Positions 37,226 to 46,513 of a stretch of DNA of 64,000 bases are shown piece after piece. The stretch's first letter is position 1; every line of letters starts with the position of its first letter. The notes beneath the pieces were generated by a model. That model ran no database searches. It had not been told where the DNA came from and saw only the letters and a list, made by a program, of their open reading frames with translations. The translations under genes were made by a program, and so were the position numbers. The DNA comes from Spongiibacter pelagi (lineage in GTDB: Bacteria; Pseudomonadota; Gammaproteobacteria; Pseudomonadales; Spongiibacteraceae): the NCBI RefSeq assembly GCF_014705705.1, contig NZ_JACXLD010000002.1:248001-312000 (forward strand), written 5' to 3'.

Positions 37226-37338
37226 TTGTTTTTTCCCTCAGTTCTACCTTTCTTCTAATCTCATTCTATGCCGCTGAATCTGTGTGTTAATTCTGCGGCG
37301 AATGTGTTTTTACCCTGATCGCTGTTCTATCTAACATC

Positions 37339-37354
37339 TGGCATAAGACTTGCT
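37339..37354 (+). promoter_or_regulatory. sigma54 promoter of fliK
   Basis: TGGCATaagacTTGCT with exact spacing, 73 bp before fliK. Confidence 0.86.
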
Positions 37355-37377
37355 AAATACTGTTCATAAGCCCCAAA

Positions 37378-37395
37378 GCGACAAAATCTTGCCGC
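37378..37395. promoter_or_regulatory. Putative flagellar activator site (fliK)
   Basis: GCGACA-N6-TGCCGC, 24 bp downstream of the -12 box, inside the untranslated leader. Downstream enhancer sites are known for FlrC in Vibrio. Confidence 0.5.
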
Positions 37396-37426
37396 TTTGA
37401 TGGGGCGCTTAGGTAAGGAACGGGAT

Positions 37427-38737
37427 ATGGCGATGACAGGTTCAATCAATGCTCATCAGGGCTTAAAAGACGCTCTGGATATTTTTAGTTCGCTCAGTGG
37501 GAATAGTGGCGTGGGCAAACTCGCCGCTGGCCAAGAAAGCGCAATGCCGTTTAATGAGCTGCTTGCGGCACGTCAGATCAGCCTGCTCGATTCCGAAGCC
37601 CCCGGTTTTCAACATCTCACCGGCAATGCCCTGGCCAAATTAAGCGCCCAGCTTGAAGGTCAGGACTCTAGCTTAATTGAGTCAAAACTGGTCGACCCTA
37701 AATTATTGACCCAACTTTCTAGTGAGTTGGAATCCAGTGAGGAAGACTTGCTGGGTGAAGAATCTGATGCCGCTGAAAATCTAGCCGTCGCGACACTGGG
37801 TGGATTATTGGGGATGGGCGCTAACGCGCTGCCAGAAGTGAAGCGTTTATCACCCGATCAACTTATGCAGGCCTCTGCGCTTGAACGACTTTCCACTAGC
37901 GGATTTACCTTGGCGGGTAATAGCCAACATGGCCAGTTTGGCGATATGGCAAATTCCGCGGGTGAAGGTGACGATTCTGCCGATCAGTCGCTACTGAAAT
38001 CACTGGGCGGCAAAGTCGAGGGTGGCGTGTTTGGCTTTGAAAAATTGCCCAACGAGTTACAGACCAAAACGGCGGCTGGACTAGCGTCTGGACTAGGTGA
38101 TTCTGCCGCGAATTCCACCGTAAAAATGGACGCAGCGGTGGGAGATTTTTCCCAATTATTGGATGATCAACAAAATAGCCTGACGGCAATTCGCGACCGC
38201 GTTGGCGGGCTGACGGAAACTAAGGCACTGCCCCAATTTACTATTTCTGAAAATGCCTTGAATGATCCCGCTTGGGATAAAGCCATTTCAGCGCGGTTGA
38301 ATTGGATGGGTAGTCAAGGTGTCGGCAGCGCGGTACTGCGTTTAAATCCCCAGGAGTTGGGGCATATTCAAATTGATTTGAAAATGGATGGCAGTCAGGC
38401 CAATGTGCAATTTCATGCGGAAAGTGCCGACACCAGTGAAATGATCGAGCGCTTAATGCCTCGACTGCACTCGGCCTTTGAGAGTCAGGGTATTAAGCTG
38501 GATCAGGTCAAGGTGAACCATCAGCCAGATTTTGCCAGCGCCGGCTTCCAGTCCTCTCAGGATAATGCGGCTCAAGCTCAGGCCCAGTCTCAACAGCAAT
38601 CTCAACGACAATCTCAAGAACAGCAGTCTGGCGCGGGTGGGCGCGGGCAGGCGGCGGGTGCAAATGGCACTGAGCTCGGTGATACGAGCCGACAGCTAGA
38701 TATTCAGCTTAAGCCGGGTGTGGATTATTACGCCTAG
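37427..38737 (+). CDS. fliK: Flagellar hook-length control protein FliK
   Basis: 436 residues from ATG 37427, 7 bases after AAGGA; earlier in-frame starts at 37397/37400 lack a ribosome site. The N-terminal part is variable; the C-terminal Flg_hook domain contains RLNPQELGHIQIDLKMDG and LDQVKV, then a Gln/Ser-rich tail. FliK measures hook length and switches export specificity through FlhB, encoded downstream. Confidence 0.92.
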   Translation: MAMTGSINAHQGLKDALDIFSSLSGNSGVGKLAAGQESAMPFNELLAARQISLLDSEAPGFQHLTGNALAKLSAQLEGQDSSLIESKLVDPKLLTQLSSELESSEEDLLGEESDAAENLAVATLGGLLGMGANALPEVKRLSPDQLMQASALERLSTSGFTLAGNSQHGQFGDMANSAGEGDDSADQSLLKSLGGKVEGGVFGFEKLPNELQTKTAAGLASGLGDSAANSTVKMDAAVGDFSQLLDDQQNSLTAIRDRVGGLTETKALPQFTISENALNDPAWDKAISARLNWMGSQGVGSAVLRLNPQELGHIQIDLKMDGSQANVQFHAESADTSEMIERLMPRLHSAFESQGIKLDQVKVNHQPDFASAGFQSSQDNAAQAQAQSQQQSQRQSQEQQSGAGGRGQAAGANGTELGDTSRQLDIQLKPGVDYYA

Positions 38738-38770
38738 GCAATCTGATTTAATCGCAATATCTATGATCGG

Positions 38771-38788
38771 TGCCGGAGTTGTCCGGCA
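38771..38788. terminator. Hairpin after fliK, possible terminator
   Basis: TGCCGGA-GTTG-TCCGGCA, 7-bp stem 34 bp after the stop. The following bases are only weakly T-rich. Confidence 0.4.
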
Positions 38789-38834
38789 TCGGTTTCCTTC
38801 CTAGATCATGGCTCCTTATTAGATCCATTAGGTG

Positions 38835-38877
38835 ACGCCATTTAATCGTCAGATAACGCTTGCCAATTTTTTGTCTC
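38835..38877. promoter_or_regulatory. Paired palindromes upstream of fliL
   Basis: TTGCCA-N6-TGTCTC at 38860-38877 and ACGCCA-N6-CGTCAG at 38835-38852 (the latter is flanked as TGACG...CGTCA). They are weaker copies of the flagellar palindrome and end 49 bp before the -24 box. Confidence 0.4.
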
Positions 38878-38926
38878 TGGCAATCCTGTATTTCGTAACA
38901 TATTGATAAGTAAGAAAAAAATATTG

Positions 38927-38942
38927 TGGCATAACAATTGCT
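38927..38942 (+). promoter_or_regulatory. sigma54 promoter of the fliL operon
   Basis: TGGCATaacaaTTGCT with exact spacing, 66 bp before the fliL start. Confidence 0.87.
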
Positions 38943-39007
38943 GAATTCTGTGTGAAAACGCCTTCTGGGGCGGATTTTTGACACATACAGGACTCGGACG
39001 TTATTCC

Positions 39008-39475
39008 ATGAAAAACAAAATTATCCTTATCGTCATTCAAGTGGTGTTGGTGCTAGCCGCCGCCGGTGGAACGTGGTGGTTTACCAGACCAGATGCGCCA
39101 GAGCCTGTTCCCGCCGAGGGGGAGGAAGCCGCTGACGCTGCGAATAAACCGTTGGCCAAGCCTGAATATATTTCGATTTCTCCCTCTTTTGTGGTCAACC
39201 TGCAAGACACTCGCCCCATGCGCTTTTTGATGGTTGAAGTTGAGCTTATGAGTCGGCAAACCGGTGCCAAAGACACCATTGAGGAATATCTGCCCGGTAT
39301 TCAACACGGCCTCAATATGCTTTTCAGTGCTCAGACCCAAGAGACTATTTCTACCGCAGAAGACCGCGAAAAACTCCAGCAAGCCTCGGCTGACAAGGTC
39401 AATGATCTGCTTGAGTCTGAAGGCCAAGAAAGATTGGTCGATGCCGTTTATTTCACCAAGTTTGTGGTGCAGTGA
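39008..39475 (+). CDS. fliL: Flagellar basal body protein FliL
   Basis: 155 residues from ATG 39008, chosen because it begins MKNKIILIV directly before the single transmembrane helix; the longer frame from 38978 adds only polar residues. The periplasmic part contains SPSFVVNLQD and LMVEVELMSR. FliL surrounds the stator. Confidence 0.92.
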   Translation: MKNKIILIVIQVVLVLAAAGGTWWFTRPDAPEPVPAEGEEAADAANKPLAKPEYISISPSFVVNLQDTRPMRFLMVEVELMSRQTGAKDTIEEYLPGIQHGLNMLFSAQTQETISTAEDREKLQQASADKVNDLLESEGQERLVDAVYFTKFVVQ

Positions 39476-39485
39476 GGTTACTAGC

Positions 39486-40433
39486 GTGAGCGGTGTTCTT
39501 GAGCCAGAAGAAATTGAAGCGCTGATGAGTGGTAACGCCGAAGAAGGCGAGAGTGCCCAATCGGCGAGTGGCAAATTCGATTTTGCCCACCACGACTATG
39601 CGGTTCAGCGGCTGATTCCAGCGCTGTCGCTGATTCAGTCGCAATTTGCATCGGCGGTTAGAGATCAGTTGCGCGGCCTGGTGCCGGTGGTGGATGCGGT
39701 TCGCACTGATCGTATTACTGTAATGAAGTTCGAAGAGCTGATGGGCGTACTTGAAGCGCCGTGCAGTATTTCGGTAGTGCGCGGTATGCCGCTGAACAGC
39801 GGTTTGATTATCGCCTTTGAATCCGACTTGGTTTTTCAGCTAGTTGATCTGTATTTCGGTGGTACCGGTTCCAGCCAAGTGGAAAGTCGCGAGCAGCTTT
39901 CTACGGCCGAATCCGATCTGATGGAAATGCTGCATTTGCAGTTGCTGCCAGATATTTCTGAGAGCTGGAAAGGTGTTATGAGCGACAAGCCGGAGCTGGC
40001 ACTGCTGTGCAGCGATCCGCGTTTGCTCGACGGCTTTAACGAAGCGGACTCACTGGTCGCAACACGCTTTGAAATTAGTATTGGTGAATTCAGTGGCGGT
40101 TTTTGGTCGATTGTACCCTGGAGTGCCATTGATGCAGTGCGGGATTCACTAGGGGAAAACAAGCAAAACCGTGGTGTGGATAACGCCCAGTGGCAACAGG
40201 ATATGGTGAATGGCCTTGAGCAAGCGCCGGTGGATGTTGTGGCGGTACTGGCGGAACTAAGACTAAACCTAAAGCAAGTTGCCAATTGGAAGGCGGGTGA
40301 TTTTATTCCGCTAGCCAGTGTGGGTGAGGCCAATCTGAAAATTGGCGATACCCCATTCTTTAGCGCCCACCTCGGAAGCCGAGACGGCAATCTGGCATTG
40401 CAAATTGACCGGCTGCTCTACGAAAACGGATAG
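39486..40433 (+). CDS. fliM: Flagellar motor switch protein FliM
   Basis: 315 residues from GTG 39486, GAGGTT 6 bases upstream. The N-terminal SGVLEPEEIEALMSG is the CheY-binding peptide; the middle domain has FDFAHHDYAVQRLIPALSL and FGGTG, and a C-terminal FliN-like domain follows. It forms the C ring. Confidence 0.95.
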   Translation: MSGVLEPEEIEALMSGNAEEGESAQSASGKFDFAHHDYAVQRLIPALSLIQSQFASAVRDQLRGLVPVVDAVRTDRITVMKFEELMGVLEAPCSISVVRGMPLNSGLIIAFESDLVFQLVDLYFGGTGSSQVESREQLSTAESDLMEMLHLQLLPDISESWKGVMSDKPELALLCSDPRLLDGFNEADSLVATRFEISIGEFSGGFWSIVPWSAIDAVRDSLGENKQNRGVDNAQWQQDMVNGLEQAPVDVVAVLAELRLNLKQVANWKAGDFIPLASVGEANLKIGDTPFFSAHLGSRDGNLALQIDRLLYENG

Positions 40434-40445
40434 CGGGAGACGGCG

Positions 40446-40832
40446 ATGAGCGATCAAGAACAGCAGAATCACGAACAAGCCACTGAACAGTCACCAGAAA
40501 TACCAGACTCAAAAGTCAGTGAACAACAAACCAAAATGGCTCAGGCCGCGATCAAGCAAGGGTTAAACAAAATGACGGGCAATATGAATCTCGACAAGAT
40601 TATGGATGTAAACGTCAATGTCTCGGTAGAAGTAGGGCGTGCCCGCATGAGTATTCGCGAGCTGCGCGAACTCAATCAGGGCGCCATTATCGAGCTGGAT
40701 CGTGCAGCGGGCACACCGCTGGACGTGCTGGTAAACGGCACCTTGGTAGCCCGAGGTGAAATTGTGGTGGTGAAAGAGAAATTCGGCATCATGTTAACCG
40801 AGGTGGTTAACGATGCTGAGCGCGAAGACTAA
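40446..40832 (+). CDS. fliN: Flagellar motor switch protein FliN
   Basis: 128 residues: an acidic, disordered N-terminal 45 residues, then the SpoA domain with VNVSVEVGRARMSIRELREL, PLDVLVNGTLVARGEIVVVK and FGIMLTEVV. It completes the C ring. Confidence 0.95.
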   Translation: MSDQEQQNHEQATEQSPEIPDSKVSEQQTKMAQAAIKQGLNKMTGNMNLDKIMDVNVNVSVEVGRARMSIRELRELNQGAIIELDRAAGTPLDVLVNGTLVARGEIVVVKEKFGIMLTEVVNDAERED

Positions 40833-40851
40833 ATCATAAAGCGGAGCGACG

Positions 40852-41358
40852 ATGAAAATAGCGAATATCAAGTTGGCGCACGCACTTTTGTTCGGCGCTA
40901 TGTTTGTCTCAATGCCGGTATTTTCTGAGGCAAGTTCAACAAATTCAGTTGAGAAGGCCACGCCCGTGGCGGCTCAATCGGTAGGCGTGGGTGCTGCCGA
41001 ATTAAGTCAGACTATTGTTGGCTTGGCGGCTATCGTTGGCCTGCTATTTTTAGCCAGTTTCTTGATGAAGCGCTTTAAGCTGGTTCAACCGTCTGCGGCG
41101 GGTGAAGTGAGTGTCGTTAGTCAAATTCCGCTGAGCGTGAAAGAAAAGCTGCTCGTACTGCAAATTGGCGATGAAAAAATTCTGGTGGGCAATGCCGCTG
41201 GCAATATGCGTACTTTGCACCGCTGGGCGTCTCCGGCTGAGCAGCAAGATTCCCTGCCCAAAACACCGGTATTTGCCCGCTTACTCAAAAACACCACTCT
41301 TGGCGCAACTGCAAATACCGTAACAGCGCTGAAAACCCCAACGGTGGAACAGCCATGA
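40852..41358 (+). CDS. fliO: Flagellar biosynthetic protein FliO
   Basis: 168 residues: a signal-like N terminus (ALLFGAMFVSMPVFS), one transmembrane helix (TIVGLAAIVGLLFLASFLM) and a short cytoplasmic FliO domain. FliO helps assemble FliP into the export gate. Its stop overlaps the fliP start. Confidence 0.9.
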   Translation: MKIANIKLAHALLFGAMFVSMPVFSEASSTNSVEKATPVAAQSVGVGAAELSQTIVGLAAIVGLLFLASFLMKRFKLVQPSAAGEVSVVSQIPLSVKEKLLVLQIGDEKILVGNAAGNMRTLHRWASPAEQQDSLPKTPVFARLLKNTTLGATANTVTALKTPTVEQP

Positions 41359-42134
41359 GCCAAGATAGAACAGCCATGAGCGTCTTGAAAACAGCCTTCA
41401 AATCGGTATGTCTGCTCGGCGCACTTGTGTTACCCGTTATCGCTCAAGCTGAGCCACTGTCCATGTCTGCGGTAAGCAGTGCTGTCGGTGCCGATGGTAC
41501 GACCGAATACAGTGTATCGCTGCAGCTATTGGCGATCATGACGGCGTTGACCTTGCTGCCAGCCTTGTTGTTGGGAATGACCGCTTTTACTCGGGTAATG
41601 ATTGTTTTGTCGATTGTTCGTCAGGCGCTTGGAACCGGTCAAACACCGTCTAATCAGGTGCTGCTAACCCTCGGTTTGTTTCTGACTATTTTTATTATGT
41701 TTCCCGTGGGTGAACGCGCTTATAACGAAGCGATTCAGCCGTATATCGCCGAGGAAATGCCATTCCAACAAGCGGTAGAAACCGGCTTTGCGCCGTTCCG
41801 TGAATTTATGTTGGCCCAGACTCGTGAAGAAGATATTGCTCGCTTTGCCGACATCACCGGCAAAGGAACCTTTGATAAACCCGAAGATGTGCCGTTCTCC
41901 ATTCTGATGGCTTCGTTTATCACCAGTGAATTGAAAACCGCATTTCAAATTGGCTTTCTGCTGTTCATCCCTTTTGTGGTGATCGACTTGGTGGTGGCCA
42001 GCGTGCTGATGTCGATGGGTATGATGATGTTGTCGCCAATGATGATTTCACTGCCGTTTAAAATCATGTTGTTTGTACTGGTGGATGGTTGGGGGCTGCT
42101 GATGGGCTCGCTGGCGGCCAGCTTCTATCGCTAG
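41355..42134 (+). CDS. fliP: Flagellar export gate protein FliP
   Basis: 259 residues with a cleavable signal peptide ending AQA, then four membrane helices (ALTLLPALLLGMTAFTRVMI, VVIDLVVASVLMSMGMMML). The start could also be ATG 41376. FliP forms the core of the export gate with FliQ and FliR. Confidence 0.95.
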   Translation: MSQDRTAMSVLKTAFKSVCLLGALVLPVIAQAEPLSMSAVSSAVGADGTTEYSVSLQLLAIMTALTLLPALLLGMTAFTRVMIVLSIVRQALGTGQTPSNQVLLTLGLFLTIFIMFPVGERAYNEAIQPYIAEEMPFQQAVETGFAPFREFMLAQTREEDIARFADITGKGTFDKPEDVPFSILMASFITSELKTAFQIGFLLFIPFVVIDLVVASVLMSMGMMMLSPMMISLPFKIMLFVLVDGWGLLMGSLAASFYR

Positions 42135-42143
42135 GGGGCAAAG

Positions 42144-42413
42144 ATGACACCAGATACTGTGATCGAAATTGGGCGTCAGAGCATGAATGTAGTGGTGATG
42201 TTGTCTGCGCCACTGCTATTGGCGGCGCTGGCGGCGGGTCTGTTAATTGGTATGTTTCAGGCGGCCACGCAAATTCAGGATATGACTCTGAGCTTTATCC
42301 CAAAACTGGTGGTGCTGGTTATTGTATTGGGCTTGACAGGCCCGTGGATGATTCGGCAATTGATTGATTACACCCAACAATTGTTTGAAATGATTCCCAC
42401 CCTGGTTTTTTAA
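42144..42413 (+). CDS. fliQ: Flagellar export gate protein FliQ
   Basis: 89 residues, two membrane helices (VVMLSAPLLLAALAAGLLIG and VVLVIVLGLTGPWMI) joined by FQAATQIQDMTLSFIPK, the FliQ hallmark. Typical length. Confidence 0.95.
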   Translation: MTPDTVIEIGRQSMNVVVMLSAPLLLAALAAGLLIGMFQAATQIQDMTLSFIPKLVVLVIVLGLTGPWMIRQLIDYTQQLFEMIPTLVF

Positions 42414-42430
42414 GGCTGAGGACGAATCGG

Positions 42431-43204
42431 ATGACTTTCACTGAGGCACAAATCATGGCATGGCTGGCATCGGCCTGGCTGCCATTTGTGCGTATTGGTG
42501 GAGCCATGATGACCGCGCCATTATTCAGCGGTAACACCATTCCTCGTCGAGTACGGCTGATGGTGGCTTTGTTTGTCACTGCGGCGGTGCTGCCTGTTTT
42601 GCCGCCCTTGCCGGCGATTAATCTGCTGGGTTTTCAGGCCATATTGATGGCGGCCAGTGAGCTGGTGATTGGCTTGGCCATGGGTTTTATTATCCAGCTG
42701 GTGTTCGACGGCATCATTTTAGGCGGTCAGTTAATCGCCAATGGTATGGGCTTGGGCTTTGCGATGATGGTTGATCCCCAGCGCGGTATTCAAGTGCCGG
42801 TGTTATCCCAATACCTGCTTATTCTGATTATGTTGTTGTTTGTTTGCCTGAATGGCCATTTGGATTTTCTCAATCTGCTGATTCGCAGCTTTGAATATTG
42901 GCCTATTGGTCGCGCGCCATTCAGTGCCGACCAAATGTGGGCGGTGGCTGCTCACGGTACGGATTTATTCGCCGCGGCGGTACGGGTGGCTATTCCAGCA
43001 ATTATTGCTTTGCTGGTTGTGCAACTGGCGGTGGGTGTCGTCAGCCGCGCTGCGCCAACACTGAATTTGTTCGCGGTCGGTTTTCCATTGGCGATGCTGG
43101 TCGGTTTTCTGGTGGTGGATCAATTGGTGCCAAATCTGTTGCCGGTGCTGCAGGCCATGTTGGATTCCGCTTCATTCACAGTACAAGGCCTGCTGGGTCG
43201 ATAG
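42431..43204 (+). CDS. fliR: Flagellar export gate protein FliR
   Basis: 257 residues, six predicted membrane helices. WLPFVRIGGAMMTAPLFSG at the N terminus and GLGFAMMVDPQRGIQVPVLS are FliR signatures. It is part of the same gate as FliPQ; flhB follows after 9 bp. Confidence 0.95.
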   Translation: MTFTEAQIMAWLASAWLPFVRIGGAMMTAPLFSGNTIPRRVRLMVALFVTAAVLPVLPPLPAINLLGFQAILMAASELVIGLAMGFIIQLVFDGIILGGQLIANGMGLGFAMMVDPQRGIQVPVLSQYLLILIMLLFVCLNGHLDFLNLLIRSFEYWPIGRAPFSADQMWAVAAHGTDLFAAAVRVAIPAIIALLVVQLAVGVVSRAAPTLNLFAVGFPLAMLVGFLVVDQLVPNLLPVLQAMLDSASFTVQGLLGR

Positions 43205-43213
43205 GGGGACACT

Positions 43214-44341
43214 GTGGCTGAGAACGAAGACGGACAAGAACGCACTGAAGAGGCATCCGCCAAGAAACTGGAGGATGCCCGAAAGAAAGGTCAGGTACCG
43301 CGCTCCAAAGAATTGGCGACCATGGCGGTAACTGTGTCCGGTGCCTTGGCCTTATTGTCTTTTGGCGGTCAGCTTGCTCAGCAAACTGAAGCCATGATGG
43401 TTCACAATTTCTCTGCGGAATATATTGTTTCGACCCAAACGGCGGAGTTGCCCGGTAAGTTTTATGAGCTGCTGGTGGCGGGCATTATCTCCATGTGGCC
43501 GATTCTGTTAGTCGCTATTTTGGCGGCGATAATTGCCAATACCGTATTGGGTGGTTGGACTTTTAATCTCAGCGTAAAGCTGGATCGACTCGACCCCATC
43601 AAAGGCGTGGCTAAACTGTTTTCCCTGCGTAGTTTGGGTGAACTGGCCAAGTCGATTCTGAAAATGAGCTTTATCGGCTTTGCCGCCTGGCTACTGCTGA
43701 AATTAATGGCTGAAGATATTCTGGCGCTGGGTTTGCAGGACCCGGTTGAGGCGATAGTGAGTAGCGCCTCTTTGCTGGCGTGGTTTTTCTTTTATATCAG
43801 TTTGCCGCTGGTGGTCATTGCAGCCTTAGACGTGCCTTGGCAGATTTGGAATTACAAAAAAGAATTGCGCATGACCAAGCAAGAGCTGAAGGATGAGGCC
43901 AAGGAGTCTGATGGCCGTCCTGAAGTAAAAGCCAAGTTGCGCGAGATGCAACAAGCAGCGGCTAACCGTCGCATGATGGAAAAAATTCCTACCGCTGATG
44001 TGGTTATCACCAACCCAACTCACTTTGCGGTAGCGCTGAAATACGATGAGGCGCGGATGCGTGCACCAACGCTGGTGGCAAAAGGCGCGGACGTACTGGC
44101 TTTTAAAATTCGTGAAGTGGCGGGTGAAAACGGCGTGACCATTGTGGAGTCTCCACGACTGGCTCGTGCGGTGTACGCTAGCGTAGATTTGGATCGGGAA
44201 ATTCCCGGTGGCCTGTATTTGGCGGTAGCTCAAATTCTGACCTATGTTTATCAGTTGCGTAGCTGGCAGACCATGGGTGGGGATTATCCACAACAGCCTC
44301 AGCCCGAAATTGATGATATTTATCTGAAAAATTTGTTGTAG
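43214..44341 (+). CDS. flhB: Flagellar export switch protein FlhB
   Basis: 375 residues, GTG start. The N-terminal charged segment (QERTEEASAKKLEDARKKGQ) precedes four membrane helices; the autocleavage motif NPTH is at 267-270. Cleavage there changes export substrate class under FliK control. Confidence 0.96.
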   Translation: MAENEDGQERTEEASAKKLEDARKKGQVPRSKELATMAVTVSGALALLSFGGQLAQQTEAMMVHNFSAEYIVSTQTAELPGKFYELLVAGIISMWPILLVAILAAIIANTVLGGWTFNLSVKLDRLDPIKGVAKLFSLRSLGELAKSILKMSFIGFAAWLLLKLMAEDILALGLQDPVEAIVSSASLLAWFFFYISLPLVVIAALDVPWQIWNYKKELRMTKQELKDEAKESDGRPEVKAKLREMQQAAANRRMMEKIPTADVVITNPTHFAVALKYDEARMRAPTLVAKGADVLAFKIREVAGENGVTIVESPRLARAVYASVDLDREIPGGLYLAVAQILTYVYQLRSWQTMGGDYPQQPQPEIDDIYLKNLL

Positions 44342-44371
44342 ACCGGGTAATTCCGGCTAAGAGAGACATTC

Positions 44372-46480
44372 ATGGCAGCACAGAGCATTACATTGCCCGC
44401 ATGGACTCGCAACCTCAGTAGCAGTGGGGCGGGCGTACTTATTCTGCTGATTGCCTGTTTGGCCATGCTGGTTGTGCCGCTGCCCCCCTTCGTGCTTGAC
44501 CTGCTGTTTACCTTCAATATCACCCTGTCATTGGTGGTGATTTTGGCGGTGGTTTATATCGAACGCCCTATTGATTTCTCGGTCTTTCCAACCGTGCTGC
44601 TATTGACCACTTTGCTGCGTTTGTCGCTAAACGTGGCCTCAACCCGTGTGGTATTGCTGGAAGGTCACACCGGCCCCGGTGCGGCGGGTAAGGTGATTGA
44701 GTCCTTTGGTGAATTTGTTATCGGCGGTAACTATGTGGTCGGTATTGTGGTTTTCATCATTCTGGTTGTTATCAACTTTGTGGTGGTTACCAAGGGTGCT
44801 GGCCGGGTTTCTGAAGTAACCGCACGTTTCACATTGGATGCGATGCCCGGTAAGCAAATGGCGATTGACTCCGATTTGAACGCCGGTCTGTTGACCCAAG
44901 AACAGGCTGCCAAGCGCCGTGAAGAAGTGCGCACCGAGGCCGACTTTTACGGCTCTATGGACGGTGCCAGTAAGTTTGTTCGCGGCGATGCCGTGGCCGG
45001 TATTCTTATTCTGTTTATCAACGTGCTGGGCGGCCTCGGTGTGGGCATTGGTCAGCACGGACTGAGCTTTGCTCAAGCCATGCATAACTACACGCTGCTG
45101 ACCATTGGTGATGGTCTGGTTGCCCAATTGCCTTCATTGCTGTTGTCTACCGCTGTCGCGATTATCGTGACCCGCATTTCTCGCTCAGAAAATATGGGCC
45201 AGCAAGTTTCCGGACAAATGTTTGGCAACCCTCAGGTGCTGTACCTAACCGCTGCGATTTTGTGCTTGATCGGGGTCATTCCCGGTATGCCCAATTTGGT
45301 TTTCTTGCTGCTCGGTGGTAGCTGTGCCGGTATCGGCTGGATGATTCAACAGCGCCTGCGCAATCATCCTGAAATTGTTGAAGAAGATGATGAAGCGGCG
45401 CCCATGCTGGCGGCAAATCACGAACCCACTGAGCTGAATTGGGAAGAAGTGACGCCCATGGATGTGGTGAGTTTGGAAGTGGGCTATCGCTTGATTCCAC
45501 TAGTGGATCGCAATCAGGGCGGTGAATTGATTGGTCGCATTACCGGCGTGCGCAAGAAAATGTCTAAGGATTTAGGCTTTCTTATTCAGCCCGTTCATAT
45601 CCGCGATAATTTGGAATTGCCTCCTTCCAGCTACCGCATTCAATTACTGGGCGACACCATTGCCCAAGGCGATATTCAGTCTGGCAAAGATTTGGCGATT
45701 AATCCCGGCGGTGTTCAGGGTGACCTACCCGGCATTGTGACCCGTGACCCCGCATTTGGTATGGAAGCGGTGTGGATTGATTCCAGTCAGCGTGACTACG
45801 CGCAAACGCTGGGCTACACCGTGGTTGATGCTTGTACCGTTATCGCCACTCATCTGAGCCAAGTTGTAAAACAACATGCTCACGAACTGCTAGGCCATGA
45901 AGAAGTACAGCAATTGCTGGATCGTCTCAAACAAACCGATCCCAAATTGGTTGAGTCACTGGTGCCACAGCAATTGCCACTCAGCGTGGTGGTTCGGGTT
46001 CTGCAAAACCTGCTGAAGGAAAACATCTCGATACGTAGTATCCGCATGATCGCCGAATCTTTGGCGGAGCAAGCGCCAAGAACCAAGAACCCTGACGAAT
46101 TATTGGAAGGGGTTCGGGTCGCGTTGGGACGCATGATTGTTCAGGAAATCAATGGCTTAGCGGACGAAATCCCTGTTTCGGCACTAGACCCAGAGTTGGA
46201 ACAGATGTTGCAGGATATGCTTCGAGGAGCCAATGGCGCGGTCGGTTTAGAGCCGGGCATTGCAGAAAGACTGCAAACCCAGCTAGCCGAATTTACTCAG
46301 CGCCAAGAAATTGCCGGTCAACCGGCGGTGGTTTTGGTCTCCCCGGCAATACGTGCGTGGGTTTCACGGTTTACTCGCCGCAGTGTGCCAAATTTGAATG
46401 TGCTGTCTTACAACGAAATACCTGAGAGCAAGCAAGTACAACTACTTGCCACCATAGGACAGCAGCACTTATTGAATTAG
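44372..46480 (+). CDS. flhA: Flagellar export gate protein FlhA
   Basis: 702 residues: eight membrane helices in the first 330 residues with the conserved FHIPEP-type core (LSLNVASTRVVL, VVTKGAGRVSEVTARFTLDA), then a large cytoplasmic domain that receives export chaperones. RBS is AGAGAG before ATG. Confidence 0.96.
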   Translation: MAAQSITLPAWTRNLSSSGAGVLILLIACLAMLVVPLPPFVLDLLFTFNITLSLVVILAVVYIERPIDFSVFPTVLLLTTLLRLSLNVASTRVVLLEGHTGPGAAGKVIESFGEFVIGGNYVVGIVVFIILVVINFVVVTKGAGRVSEVTARFTLDAMPGKQMAIDSDLNAGLLTQEQAAKRREEVRTEADFYGSMDGASKFVRGDAVAGILILFINVLGGLGVGIGQHGLSFAQAMHNYTLLTIGDGLVAQLPSLLLSTAVAIIVTRISRSENMGQQVSGQMFGNPQVLYLTAAILCLIGVIPGMPNLVFLLLGGSCAGIGWMIQQRLRNHPEIVEEDDEAAPMLAANHEPTELNWEEVTPMDVVSLEVGYRLIPLVDRNQGGELIGRITGVRKKMSKDLGFLIQPVHIRDNLELPPSSYRIQLLGDTIAQGDIQSGKDLAINPGGVQGDLPGIVTRDPAFGMEAVWIDSSQRDYAQTLGYTVVDACTVIATHLSQVVKQHAHELLGHEEVQQLLDRLKQTDPKLVESLVPQQLPLSVVVRVLQNLLKENISIRSIRMIAESLAEQAPRTKNPDELLEGVRVALGRMIVQEINGLADEIPVSALDPELEQMLQDMLRGANGAVGLEPGIAERLQTQLAEFTQRQEIAGQPAVVLVSPAIRAWVSRFTRRSVPNLNVLSYNEIPESKQVQLLATIGQQHLLN

Positions 46481-46485
46481 AGGGT

Positions 46486-46502
46486 GTGACGCGGTTTGTC
46501 AC
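46486..46502. repeat. Inverted repeat at the flhA-flhF junction
   Basis: GTGAC-N7-GTCAC between the flhA stop and the flhF ribosome site. It resembles the flgB palindrome with one base less in the centre, but no sigma54 promoter is near. Confidence 0.35.
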
Positions 46503-46513
46503 AGGAGCGAACG

